Source of the DNA: Pseudomonadota bacterium | GTDB lineage: Bacteria; Pseudomonadota; Alphaproteobacteria; Acetobacterales; Acetobacteraceae | DNA: 64,000 bases | Direction of reading: 5' to 3' | Assembly (NCBI GenBank): GCA_019351895.1 | Contig: JABBOH010000010.1 | Coordinates: 1 to 64,000, forward strand | Position numbers and translations under genes: made by a program | In this document: piece after piece, positions 27,247 through 35,936 of the stretch | How the letters are laid out: each line of letters starts with the position of its first letter | Position numbering within the stretch: the first letter of the stretch is position 1 | The notes under the pieces: generated by a model | Databases searched by the model: none | What the model saw: only the letters and a program-made list of their open reading frames with translations | What the model was told of the DNA's origin: nothing

Positions 27247-28378
27247 ATGTCCGCCGAAACCGAAGCTCTCTCCGAACAGATCAAGCAGTCCGTCGCACTG
27301 CTGAGGAGGCATCTTTGACTGGGATGTCGCGACGACCCGCCTCGACGAGCTGAACCAGCGCGCCGAGGACCCGAGCCTCTGGAATGATGCCGCCGCTGCG
27401 CAGGCCATGATGCGCGAGCGCACCCGGCTTGAGACGAGCATCGGCGCCGTCCGCCGGATGGAGACCGACCTCGAGGATACGCTCGGTCTCGTCGAGATGG
27501 CCGAGGCTGAAGGCGACGCGGGCATGGTCGCGGATTCTGTCGCAACGCTGAAGCGGCTCGCCGAGGAAGCCAAGCTGCGCGAGATCGAGAGCCTGCTCTC
27601 GGGCGAGGCCGACAGCAACGACTGCTACATGGAAATCAACGCCGGCGCGGGCGGCACCGAGGCCCAGGACTGGGCCGAGATGCTGGAGCGCATGTACATG
27701 CGCTGGGCCGAGAAGCACGGCTACAAGATCGAGATCATGGATACCTCCGAGGGCGAGCAGGCCGGCATCAAGTCGGCGACGCTGATGATCTCGGGCCCGA
27801 GCGCCTATGGCTGGCTGAAGACGGAGGCCGGGGTGCATCGCCTCGTGCGGATCAGCCCGTTCGATTCCGCGGCGCGGCGGCAGACGAGCTTCGCCAGCGT
27901 CTATGTCTATCCGGTCGTCGACGACACGATCGAGATCGAAATCAACCCGGCGGACCTCAAGGTCGATACCTTCCGGGCCTCGGGCGCGGGCGGGCAGCAC
28001 GTCAACAAGACCGAAAGCGCCATCCGCATCACGCATGTGCCGTCAGGCATCATCGTCGCCTGCCAGACCGATCGCAGCCAGCACCGCAACCGGGCGACCG
28101 CCATGGCGATGCTGAAGGCGCGGCTCTACGAGATGGAGTTGCAGAAGCAGGAGGCGGCTGCGGCGGACGCCGCCTCGTCCAAGACGGACATCGGCTGGGG
28201 CCACCAGATCCGCAGCTACGTGCTCGCCCCTTATCAGCTCGTGAAGGATCTGCGGACGAACGTCGAGAAGGGAAATCCAGCTGCGGTGCTGGACGGCGAC
28301 CTCGACGAGTTCATGGCGGCGGCCCTCGCGGCCCGCGTGGGGGCGACGCGCAGCGAAGCCAGCGCCGCGGCCCGATAG
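27247..28378 (+). CDS. prfB: peptide chain release factor 2, programmed +1 frameshift
   Basis: RF2 recognises UGA and UAA stop codons; 376 residues after frameshifting. ATG 27247 reads 23 codons to an in-frame TGA at 27316-27318. Translation must slip +1 at CTT-T to continue in the frame running from GAC 27317 to the stop at 28376, i.e. join(27247..27315, 27317..28378). The stop-recognition tripeptide is in [12 protein letters not shown] and the peptidyl-transferase motif in [15 protein letters not shown]. It is transcribed with the PBP1a gene, 6 bp upstream. Confidence 0.96.
27303..27319 (+). promoter_or_regulatory. RF2 autoregulatory frameshift signal
   Basis: GAGGAGG acts as an internal Shine-Dalgarno and is followed, after CAT, by CTTTGAC, the canonical slip site with the UGA stop recognised by RF2 itself. 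Low RF2 stalls termination and favours the +1 shift, giving negative feedback. Confidence 0.95.
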
Positions 28379-28399
28379 CGGAGCCGGGGCGGCAGCATC

Positions 28400-29260
28400 A
28401 TGCAATCGCCCTGGATCGCGCTTCTGGCCTTCGTGCTCATGCTGCTCGCGACCGGCCTCGGCGCCCTGATCCGCTGGCGCTGGCCCGAGCATCACAGCAA
28501 CCGCGAGACGATCGAGCTTCTGCAGAGCACGGTCATGATGCTCGCGACCTTCGCCGCCATCGTGCTCGGACTGTTGCTGACCTCCGCCAAGGCCGATTTC
28601 GACGGCATCGAAAACGACATCCGCGCCCTCTCTGCCTCGCTCGTGCAGCTCGATCTGAGCCTTGAGGGACTAGGCTCCCCCGCGCTTCCGGTGCGCCATG
28701 AGCTCGCGCGGTACACGGCCGCTGCTCTCGCTTCCAGCTGGAGAGACGAGCCGCTGCCGGCGGGCGACTATTATCCTCGCCTGCCGCCCTCGCGGCAGCT
28801 GCGCTTCAATCAGAATTCGCCTGAACTCGGCCAGATGCTGGAGCGTGCGAACACCACACTCGAGGCGCTGCCGGCGACCACGACCACCGCCGCACACGCG
28901 CAGCAGAGCAGCCTGCGGCTGATGGGCGTCGTGCTGAAAGAACGCTGGCGCGTCGTCGAAGCCGCCGAGGGAACGCTCTCCACGCCGTTCCTGATCGTGC
29001 TCGTGTTTTGGCTCGTGGTGATCTTTCTCTGCTTCGGTCTCAGCGCGCCGTTTAATCACCTGAGCTTCATGGTGACAGCGCTCAGCGGCCTTGCCCTTGC
29101 TTCGGCGCTGTTCGTAATCATCGATCTCTACGTGCCGTTCACAGGCTTTTTCACGGTGTCTAGCCTGCCGATGCATCAGGCGCTCAAGGAGATCCTGGCA
29201 CAGCCGGACGGCACGCCGCGGCCGCTGAAAGCCTGCGCTCCTGAATCGCCCGGCTGCTGA
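28400..29260 (+). CDS. DUF4239 (bestrophin-like) membrane protein
   Basis: 286-residue membrane protein with two N-terminal helices (about residues 5-25 and 45-65) and two C-terminal helices (about 195-215 and 222-245) around a soluble middle. FAAIVLGLLLTSAKADFDGIENDIRA and the late DLYVPFTGFFTVSS are what I associate with DUF4239, whose fold has been compared with bestrophin channels. The function is unknown. It begins 21 bp after prfB and may be read with it. Confidence 0.7.
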   Translation: MQSPWIALLAFVLMLLATGLGALIRWRWPEHHSNRETIELLQSTVMMLATFAAIVLGLLLTSAKADFDGIENDIRALSASLVQLDLSLEGLGSPALPVRHELARYTAAALASSWRDEPLPAGDYYPRLPPSRQLRFNQNSPELGQMLERANTTLEALPATTTTAAHAQQSSLRLMGVVLKERWRVVEAAEGTLSTPFLIVLVFWLVVIFLCFGLSAPFNHLSFMVTALSGLALASALFVIIDLYVPFTGFFTVSSLPMHQALKEILAQPDGTPRPLKACAPESPGC

Positions 29261-29270
29261 CGCGGCGCGG

Positions 29271-29588
29271 TTAACGCCCCGGCAGAGGCTCCTCGGGCTC
29301 CGCATCCGGGACGCCGTGCGGCATGAGGCGCTTGTCGACTTCGAGGCGCAGTTCCTCGATCGCAGTGCCGGACGATGGATCGATTGCCTCGATGGCCGTG
29401 AGAACGGTCTGGCAGGCGTCGCGTAGCGCGTGCAGGAAGCCATGGCCCGCCTCGGCGTCGGCCGTAACCTCCGGATGCCCCGCGAGCGTCGCCTCCAGAT
29501 GGTCGGCCTGGGTATCATGGCCTTCGGCCCGCAGCCGCTCTGCCAGCAGGCGGGCACGGGTGGCTGGGGTTTCCTGATCGTCGCTCAT
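29271..29588 (-). CDS. small hypothetical acidic protein
   Basis: About 105 residues, rich in Glu, Ala and Leu and probably helical, with no signal peptide or membrane segment; the end is PDAEPEEPLPGR. I do not recognise a family. ATG 29588 is the first ATG at a plausible N-terminus (MSDDQETPATRA); the frame is open to a TTG at 29636. It converges on the DUF4239 gene with a 10-bp gap and is divergent from the ClC gene. Codon use matches the neighbours, which supports it being real. Confidence 0.55.
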   Translation of the reverse strand: MSDDQETPATRARLLAERLRAEGHDTQADHLEATLAGHPEVTADAEAGHGFLHALRDACQTVLTAIEAIDPSSGTAIEELRLEVDKRLMPHGVPDAEPEEPLPGR

Positions 29589-29745
29589 AGCCTGATCATC
29601 CGTTGCTTGCGGCTGGTGGTGTGTGCTCTCCGCCAAAGCGGGTCAAGCGGGATGAGTGCGCCGTGCGGCGCCTGCCTGGAGCGCGGGCATTGCGGCGCGC
29701 CGAGCATGCCGCATAAGAGAGCCGCACCCACCCACGGAAGACAGC

Positions 29746-31422
29746 ATGCCTAGCCCGATTCTGCCAAACGACCCCTTCGGCAATCGGATGATCGGCCTCT
29801 CCCTGACCTTCTGGGTCATGGTCGTGTTGACGGGCATCGGCGCCGGCCTCGGCGCCGGCCTCCTCATGCTCCTGCTGCGTGCCGCCCAACATCTTTTTTA
29901 CGGCTATCATGCCGGCAACTTCCTGCAAGCGGTGCAACAGCAACCCGTCTGGCGCCGCGTGATCGTGGTCAGCGCCGCCGGTCTGGTGACGAGCCTCGGC
30001 CTCTTCGCGCTCAAGCATGGCACCGGCGGCAGCGGTGGCAAGCTTGACGAACGCATCTGGTTCCATTCGGGCCAGATGGCCGAGGGCAAGACCATCGCCC
30101 AATCCGTGCTCTCCATCATTCTCGTCGCGATGGGCGCTTCGCTCGGCCGCGAGACAGCGCCGAAGCAGACCGGCGCCGCCATTGCCAGCTGGCTGTCACG
30201 CAAGGCCGGCCTGTCCTCCGCCGAGTGCCGGCTGCTTGCCGCCTGCGGGGCCGGGGCGGGCATGGCCGCCGTCTACAATGTGCCGCTGGGCGGCGCGCTG
30301 CTCGCGCTCGAGGTGCTGCTCGGCACGCTGGCACTGCCGCTCATTCCACCGGCACTCGCCGCTTCGACGATTGCGACGGCCGTCGCCTGGCTGCTGCTGC
30401 CGGACCAGCCGACCTACGGCTTCACGAGCCAGCCGATGCTGCTCAGCCAGCTCGTCTGGTCCCTCGTGTTCGGACCGGTCGCCGGCGTCGCGTCTGTCAT
30501 CTACGTCCGGCTGATCGTCTTCGCCGATACGTTGAAACAGCTCCGCGTGATCGGCAAGCTGCTGCCGCTGGCCGTGTTCGCCGGGCTTGCCGCAGTCTCG
30601 GTCGGCTATCCGCAGCTGCTTGGCAATGGCAAGGATGTCGTGCAGCTCGTCTTCGACGGCAGCTTCGGCATCAAGCTGCTTCTCATTCTCCTGATCCTCA
30701 AGCCAATCGCGACGGCCGCCTGCCTGGGCAGCGGCGCGCCCGGTGGGCTATTCACGCCGACCATGAGCTTCGGCGCGCTCTTTGGCGGGTTTTGCGGACG
30801 GCTCTGGTCCCTTGCCTGGCCCGGCGCCACCTCCGGCAGCTACGGCCTCATCGGCGCCACGGCCATTCTGGCAGCCTCCATGCAGGCGCCGATTACCGCG
30901 ATCGTCCTGGTGCTTGAGCTCACGCACCACATCCTCACCATGTTCGTGCCCGTGCTTTTCGCCGTCGCCGGCGCCTGTGTCGCGGCGCGGCGCATCGACC
31001 CGACCTCCATCTACTCAGGCCGGGTGCATCTCGGCCGTCTGGCAGCCGGCACGGCAGCCCAACCCAGCCTCGCCTTCGGCGCGCTCCTGGACGGCAACCC
31101 GCGCATCATCTCGGTCGCGGCGACCTATCCGGAAGTTCTGGCGCGCTTTCAGGAAGCTGACATGGCACGACGACCGCTCTACGCGCTCGACGAGACGGGC
31201 CGCCTCGTTGGCCGTATCGTCCCGGCGCGGGCTGCGGCCCCACCGGCGCTCACCCAGGTCCTGTCAAGTGCGGCCGCGGGTGACCTCACCGAACCGGTGG
31301 CCTCCCTCACACCCGAGCTTTCGCTCGCCGCGGCGTGCCGTCGGCTAGAAGACGACGCCCTCGGCGAGTTGCCTGTGGTCGAGCCGCTGACCGGCCGCGT
31401 CGTCGGCGTCGCGAGTGCGTAG
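29746..31422 (+). CDS. ClC-family chloride channel/antiporter with CBS-like tail
   Basis: 558-residue membrane protein of the ClC family. Selectivity-filter motifs are recognisable: GTGGSGGKLDE, GRETAPKQ in place of the usual GREGP, GAGAGMAAVYNVPLGGALLALEVLLG, and GSGAPGGLFTPTMSFGALFGG (GxFxP type). The Glu in GRET fits the gating position. After the last helices a soluble tail of about 130 residues (from about 430) resembles a CBS pair. ATG 29746 with GGAAG upstream begins at the expected N-terminus. Possible roles are acid-stress Cl-/H+ exchange or anion channelling; ion selectivity is not deducible here. Confidence 0.88.
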   Translation: MPSPILPNDPFGNRMIGLSLTFWVMVVLTGIGAGLGAGLLMLLLRAAQHLFYGYHAGNFLQAVQQQPVWRRVIVVSAAGLVTSLGLFALKHGTGGSGGKLDERIWFHSGQMAEGKTIAQSVLSIILVAMGASLGRETAPKQTGAAIASWLSRKAGLSSAECRLLAACGAGAGMAAVYNVPLGGALLALEVLLGTLALPLIPPALAASTIATAVAWLLLPDQPTYGFTSQPMLLSQLVWSLVFGPVAGVASVIYVRLIVFADTLKQLRVIGKLLPLAVFAGLAAVSVGYPQLLGNGKDVVQLVFDGSFGIKLLLILLILKPIATAACLGSGAPGGLFTPTMSFGALFGGFCGRLWSLAWPGATSGSYGLIGATAILAASMQAPITAIVLVLELTHHILTMFVPVLFAVAGACVAARRIDPTSIYSGRVHLGRLAAGTAAQPSLAFGALLDGNPRIISVAATYPEVLARFQEADMARRPLYALDETGRLVGRIVPARAAAPPALTQVLSSAAAGDLTEPVASLTPELSLAAACRRLEDDALGELPVVEPLTGRVVGVASA

Positions 31423-31436
31423 GGGCGACGCGCGCC

Positions 31437-33050
31437 TCAGTGCCCGCCGCCACCACCACGGCCGCCACCCGCCTTGCTCGGAGAGAAGAGGAAGGTCAGC
31501 GGAATGACGCAGAAGGCCGCGATGCCGCAGTAGACGAACAGGTCCCGGTAAGCGAGCAACGACGCCTGGCCCTCCAGCATCTGGTGGATCGTGGCCGGCA
31601 GCAGCTGCGAGATCTGTCCCGTCCCATAGCCGAGCGTCCTCATGCCGGCGCGTAAGCGCTGCTCGAGCATGTCATAGGGCTGGTAGAGCGGCGTCATGTA
31701 GGGCTGCAGATAGGCAAGATGCGTCTGCGTGCGCTGCGTGACACCTGCGGTCGCGAGCGAAATCCCGATCGACCCCGCCACATTGCGCAGCATGACGAAG
31801 AGCGCGCTCGCATCGCCGTTGAGCGCCCGCGGCAGCGTCGTATAGGCGATGGTGCTGACCGGCACGAACAGGAAGGCGAGACCGAGAACCTGGAAGATGC
31901 GGGCGTAGACCAGCGTCATGAAGCTGACCGTCGGCACAACGATGAGGCTCGAATAGAAATAGGAGCAGCCGATGAGAATGAAGCCGAAGGCGATGATGAA
32001 GCGCGTCTGCACGTTGGGCAGGAGCACCTTGGTGACGATGGGTATGAGCACGACGATCGCGACCGCGCCCGGCGATAGGATGAGCCCCGCGAGCGTCGCC
32101 GTATAGCCAAGCTGCTGCTGCGCCAGCTGGGGCACGAGCACGGCGCCCGAATAGAGCACGGCGCCGACGCCGCCGATCATCAGACAACCCACGGCGAAGT
32201 TGCGGTCGAGGAACACCTTGAGGTTGACGACAGGCTTCTCCGTCGTCGTCAGCCAGACCACGGCTCCCGCGATGCCCACCAGGGCCAGGACGAACATCAT
32301 CGTGATGAAGCCCGAGCCGAACCAGTCCTCGTCCTCGCCGCGATCCATGAAGACCTGCAGCGAGCCGATGCCGACCGCGATCAAACCGAGCCCGATCCAG
32401 TCGGTGTCGATGATCCGCGCCTTCTGGCGCTTGACCCAGGGCGGGTCCTCGACCAGGGCGGCAACCGCGAAGAGCGCGAAGACGCCGACAGGGATGTTGA
32501 TCCAGAAAATCCACCGCCAGGAATAGCTGTCGGTCAGGATGCCGCCCAGCGTCGGACCGATGGCGGGCGCGAAGATCACGGCGACCGCGACCACGCCGAA
32601 GGCCGCGCCCCGTTTCTTGGGCTCGAAGGTATCGAGGATGATCGCCTGCTGGTTCGGCTGCAGACCGCCGCCGAAGAACCCCTGGAGCAGCCGGTAGATG
32701 ACGATCTGCGTGAGCGAGGTCGCGGTGCCGCAGAAAAACGAGCAGACGACGAAGCCCGCGATGCAGATCATGAAGTAGCGCTTGCGCCCGATCACGCGGC
32801 CGATGAAGCCCGAGATCGGCAGCACGATCCCGTTCGCGACCAGATAGGAGGTCAGTGTCCAGGTCGCGTCGTCGTAGCTCGCCGAAACCGACCCCGCGAT
32901 ATGCGGCAGCGAGACGTTGACGATGGTCGTGTCGAGAATCTCCATGAAGGCGGCGATCGTCACCACCACGGCGATGAGCCAGGGATTGGCCTTCGGCCGC
33001 CACGCGGCGTCGGAGGTTTCCTGGGCGGCCGTGGTGGCGCTCGCGCTCAT
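31437..33050 (-). CDS. emrB: DHA2-family MFS multidrug efflux protein (EmrB-like)
   Basis: 537-residue inner-membrane drug:H+ antiporter with about 14 helices. DHA2 markers include LDTTIVNVSLPHIAGS near residue 40, GFIGRVIGRKRYF, and the motif C region GPTLGGILTDSYSWRWIFWINIPVG. The C-terminus is a Gly-rich GGGRGGGGGH tail. Its start overlaps the end of the adaptor gene by 4 bp (ATGA), so both are translated together as an EmrAB-type pump, which would use an outer-membrane TolC encoded elsewhere. It converges on the ClC gene with a 14-bp gap. Confidence 0.93.
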   Translation of the reverse strand: MSASATTAAQETSDAAWRPKANPWLIAVVVTIAAFMEILDTTIVNVSLPHIAGSVSASYDDATWTLTSYLVANGIVLPISGFIGRVIGRKRYFMICIAGFVVCSFFCGTATSLTQIVIYRLLQGFFGGGLQPNQQAIILDTFEPKKRGAAFGVVAVAVIFAPAIGPTLGGILTDSYSWRWIFWINIPVGVFALFAVAALVEDPPWVKRQKARIIDTDWIGLGLIAVGIGSLQVFMDRGEDEDWFGSGFITMMFVLALVGIAGAVVWLTTTEKPVVNLKVFLDRNFAVGCLMIGGVGAVLYSGAVLVPQLAQQQLGYTATLAGLILSPGAVAIVVLIPIVTKVLLPNVQTRFIIAFGFILIGCSYFYSSLIVVPTVSFMTLVYARIFQVLGLAFLFVPVSTIAYTTLPRALNGDASALFVMLRNVAGSIGISLATAGVTQRTQTHLAYLQPYMTPLYQPYDMLEQRLRAGMRTLGYGTGQISQLLPATIHQMLEGQASLLAYRDLFVYCGIAAFCVIPLTFLFSPSKAGGGRGGGGGH

Positions 33051-34417
33051 GGCCTGACCAGCGCCTCGTTCTCGGTCCCGCCATTGGTGGGATTCGAGAT
33101 GCTTTTGGTGACGTTGACCGATGGCTCGACCGACAGGCCGAGCGGCAGCGGCATGTTCGGGTCAAGCCCGCTGTCGATGATGATCTTGACCGGCACGCGC
33201 TGCACGATCTTGACGAAGTTGCCGGTGGCGTTCTCGGCCGGGAAGGCGCTGAAGCGGCTGCCGGACCCCATCTGGATGCTGCCGATATGGCCCTTGAGGT
33301 GCAGGCTCGGATAGGCGTCGACGTTGATCGTCACGACCTGCCCAGGGCGCATGCGGGTGAGCTGCGTCTCCTTGAAGTTGGCCGTGATCCAGACCTCCGG
33401 GACCACGAGATCCATGATCGCCTGCCCGGTCTGAACGTAGTCGCCGGCCTCCACGTTGCGCATGGTGACCCAGCCGTCCTGAGGCGCGCGAACCGTCGTG
33501 TAGGAGAGGTTGAGCTTGGCCTGTTCGAGCTGCGCCTGGGCGGTCGCCACCTGTCCCTCGAGCTGCTTCACGTGGGACTGCGCGACGGCGATGTTCTGCT
33601 GCACGAGTTGGGCTACCTGAACCTGCCCCTGCGCCTGCTTGACCTGACCCTCGGCCTGCTTGAGCCCCGCATTGGCCGCGTCGATCTGCTGCTGGGTGGT
33701 GGCCCCGACCGAGATCGCGTGCTGCCGGTGATAGCTCTGCTGGGCGTTGACGAGGTTTGCCTGCGCCGCTTCCAGATTGCCCTGCGCCTCAAGGAGATTA
33801 GCCGGGTAGATGATGGCCGCCTTCTCAAGATCAATGCGCGCCTGGTCGAGCTGTCCTTCGTCCTGCAGCAGCGTGCCCGAGGCCTTGTCGACCGCCGCCT
33901 GATAGTCGCGGGGATCGAGCTGGACAATCACCTGACCCTTCTTCAGAGGCTCGTTGTCGTTCACTTCGAGCGCGATGACCTTGCCGGAGACGCGGGGCGC
34001 GATGGTGACGGCGCGGCCGTCCGTGAAGGCGTCGTCGGTGTCGATGTAGTTGCGGCCCGACCACCAGTAGATGAAGCCGCCGATCGCGATCACGACCAGA
34101 ACGAGCAGGAAGATGGCCCGGATGAGGATCTTGCGGCCGCGGCCGTTTCCTTTGCCGTCGCCCCCGCCGCCCTTCCCGGAATCGTCCGGACCGCCGCCCT
34201 TGTTTTTGTTTCCCTCGTCCTGCTTCGGAGGATCACCGGCCTTATCGGCGTTCTCGTCGCCGCCCTGGCGCGCCGAAATGATCTGAGTGCCGCCGGCATT
34301 GACCGTCGTGCTGCCCGTATGCCCTTCGCTTGGCACGATCTGCGTGCCACCGCTGTTGACGACAGTGTGACCTGCCGCCGCCCCGTTGCGCATGCCGTGG
34401 TCGGTATTCTCGCTCAT
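33047..34417 (-). CDS. emrA: HlyD-family membrane fusion protein (EmrA-like) with AIDA-like N-terminal repeats
   Basis: Periplasmic adaptor linking the EmrB pump to an outer-membrane channel; 456 residues. A single helix (about 102-122) is followed by the YIDTDDAFTDGRAVTIAPRVSGKV beta-barrel/lipoyl start, a long Gln/Ala coiled coil (about 190-300) and the closing half with TVRAPQDGWVTMRNVEAGDYV. Unusually, the first 100 residues are cytoplasmic and low-complexity. They hold two 19-residue-spaced copies of TVVNSGGTQIV/TTVNAGGTQII at residues 18-47, then a Lys/Asp/Gly-rich stretch. The family N-terminus is normally 20-30 residues. ATG 34417 opens the frame; the repeats look translated, not spurious. 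Confidence 0.9.
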   Translation of the reverse strand: MSENTDHGMRNGAAAGHTVVNSGGTQIVPSEGHTGSTTVNAGGTQIISARQGGDENADKAGDPPKQDEGNKNKGGGPDDSGKGGGGDGKGNGRGRKILIRAIFLLVLVVIAIGGFIYWWSGRNYIDTDDAFTDGRAVTIAPRVSGKVIALEVNDNEPLKKGQVIVQLDPRDYQAAVDKASGTLLQDEGQLDQARIDLEKAAIIYPANLLEAQGNLEAAQANLVNAQQSYHRQHAISVGATTQQQIDAANAGLKQAEGQVKQAQGQVQVAQLVQQNIAVAQSHVKQLEGQVATAQAQLEQAKLNLSYTTVRAPQDGWVTMRNVEAGDYVQTGQAIMDLVVPEVWITANFKETQLTRMRPGQVVTINVDAYPSLHLKGHIGSIQMGSGSRFSAFPAENATGNFVKIVQRVPVKIIIDSGLDPNMPLPLGLSVEPSVNVTKSISNPTNGGTENEALVRP

Positions 34418-34727
34418 CGACGGGGACCGTTCTCGCTGGGAAAGGACAAGGCCGCCGCTTCGGCCAGGGTCGCCCGCCGCGGCCGTCTGCAGGCCATCGC
34501 GCAGGAACCGGGATGCGCGTACCGCGCCGGCTCCTCAGGCTTTGGATCAGCCATTCAAGTTCCTGTAACGCATCCTGGCGGTCGCGGACGGCAGGATAGC
34601 CCCGCGCTGACCGATCGGTCAGCGGTAGCGCATTTGGTTAGCCGCGTCGAGCATGCCAGTTCTCGAGCCGCTCCCGCGCTATCACAGCTTCGTATGTGCG
34701 GCAGCGAAATGCGTGGGCCGCACCGGT
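34418..34727. other. emrAB upstream region
   Basis: About 310 bp between the emrA start and the oxyR stop, both on the minus strand. It contains the 20-bp palindrome at 34605-34624 and no credible gene. The emrAB promoter should lie here, but I cannot place -35/-10 hexamers with confidence. Confidence 0.5.
34605..34624. promoter_or_regulatory. 20-bp perfect palindrome, probable TetR-type operator of emrAB
   Basis: CGCTGACCGATCGGTCAGCG is perfectly self-complementary over 20 bp and lies about 190 bp upstream of emrA. The core TGACCGATCGGTCA is a typical TetR/AcrR-family operator. No TetR gene is nearby, so the repressor would act in trans. Confidence 0.6.
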
Positions 34728-35693
34728 TCACGGTGCATCGGCCTCCGCCGCGGCCTCCGTGCCGCGTGGCGCCTGTGCGCGCAAGAAGGCCCCGAAGCGC
34801 CGGAAGGATTGCGCCCGAGGGTCTCGCGCGCGCCAGGCGAGGCCGATCATCCGGCCCGGGATCAGCGTGGCCCCCACCTCATCCAGCGCCACCGCCTCCA
34901 CCGGACGAATGGCAGCGAGGCCATCGAGATCGGCGCGATCGCGGACGGACAGCAGCGGCAGCAGCGAGAAGCCCTCACCCGCGCCGATCATGTGACGCAG
35001 CATCTCGAGGCTGCTCGCGGAGCGGCGGTCGTGCCGCGGCTGGGCTCCGCAGACGGCGAGCGCCTGATCCCGCAGGCAGTGCCCCTCCTCGAGCAACAGG
35101 AAGTCATCGGCCCGCAGATCGGCCGCTGAAACAGCGTTGATATGGGCCATCCGGTGTCCTTCGGGCGCCACGACCTGGAACGGCTCGAAAAACAGCGGCA
35201 TGACGCCGAGCGCCGCCGGCGCGGGGAGCGCGATGAGGATGAGGTCGAGCGCGCCGGCCTGCATCCGCTCGATGATGCCGTCCGTCATGCCCTCCTCCAG
35301 CCGCATGGCAAGGCCCGGAAATGCGCCGCGCAGAGATTGCAGCACCGAAGGCAGATAGTACGGACCGAGGGTCGGGATGACGCCCAGGCGCAGGGGCCCT
35401 GCCAGCGGGTCGCCATGCAGCCGCGCGGAATCGAGCAGGTGCCGTGCCTCCCGCACCACCTGCCGCGCCTGTCGGAGAAGGTCCGCCCCCTCCGGCGTGA
35501 CGTCCACGCTTTTTCGCGAACGCTCGAACAGCGGCACGCGCAGCAACGCCTCGAGCTTGCGGATCTGCTCGCTGAGCGCCGGCTGGCTCACCCCGCAGCG
35601 TTCGGCGGCGCGGCCGAAGTGCCGGAGGTCGGCCACTGCCACGGCGTATTCCAGATCGCGCAGGGAAAGTCCCGCCAGCCCGACCTCGCTCAT
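34728..35693 (-). CDS. oxyR: hydrogen-peroxide-inducible regulator OxyR
   Basis: LysR-type peroxide sensor, 321 residues. The N-terminal helix-turn-helix (HFGRAAERCGVSQPALSEQIRKLE) is followed by the sensor domain. Cys206 and Cys215 in GHCLRDQALAVC have exactly the spacing of the E. coli Cys199-Cys208 redox pair, and the following SLEMLRHMIGAGEGFSLLP also matches OxyR. ATG 35693 is chosen because the OxyR-type site lies just upstream; the open frame to 35819 would run through it. There is no catalase or peroxiredoxin gene next to it. Confidence 0.93.
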   Translation of the reverse strand: MSEVGLAGLSLRDLEYAVAVADLRHFGRAAERCGVSQPALSEQIRKLEALLRVPLFERSRKSVDVTPEGADLLRQARQVVREARHLLDSARLHGDPLAGPLRLGVIPTLGPYYLPSVLQSLRGAFPGLAMRLEEGMTDGIIERMQAGALDLILIALPAPAALGVMPLFFEPFQVVAPEGHRMAHINAVSAADLRADDFLLLEEGHCLRDQALAVCGAQPRHDRRSASSLEMLRHMIGAGEGFSLLPLLSVRDRADLDGLAAIRPVEAVALDEVGATLIPGRMIGLAWRARDPRAQSFRRFGAFLRAQAPRGTEAAAEADAP

Positions 35694-35936
35694 GATCCCG
35701 TTCCCATAGGGACACCCTATCGGGTCCCGGGAAAGAATCAATTTCACCGATGACGTTGAGGACCTGGGTGCACAAGGCGCATCACCGGACCGGTCGCGCT
35801 CCGCCCCGCCGTGGTCCATTCACTTCGCGCGCGACGACTGGCGTAGCGCCGTCTTCACGACCGACACCTTCCTGCCGGACGTGAACCTCGCGGCGATGCC
35901 GGCATCCGGCGCGTCAGTCCCGCGCGCCATCACCCG
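35694..35936. other. oxyR upstream region
   Basis: About 240 bp between the oxyR start and the stop of the D-aminopeptidase gene. Apart from the OxyR element I recognise nothing; a short rightward frame exists but has no ribosome site or family match. Confidence 0.4.
35706..35720. promoter_or_regulatory. OxyR-type binding element at the oxyR start
   Basis: ATAG-GGACACC-CTAT fits the OxyR half-element ATAG-N7-CTAT and is also a perfect ATAGGG-ACA-CCCTAT inverted repeat. It ends 13 bases before the oxyR ATG, a position suited to autorepression. The second half-element expected 7 bases away is not evident. Confidence 0.6.

Noticed and set aside
24754-27618. 954-codon open frame antisense to the PBP1a and prfB genes
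   Set aside because: It lies opposite well-supported genes, has no domain or ribosome site and has the biased composition of a GC-rich shadow frame.
35694-35819. Longer OxyR start at 35819
   Set aside because: The extra 42 residues precede the usual LysR N-terminus and cover the OxyR binding element.
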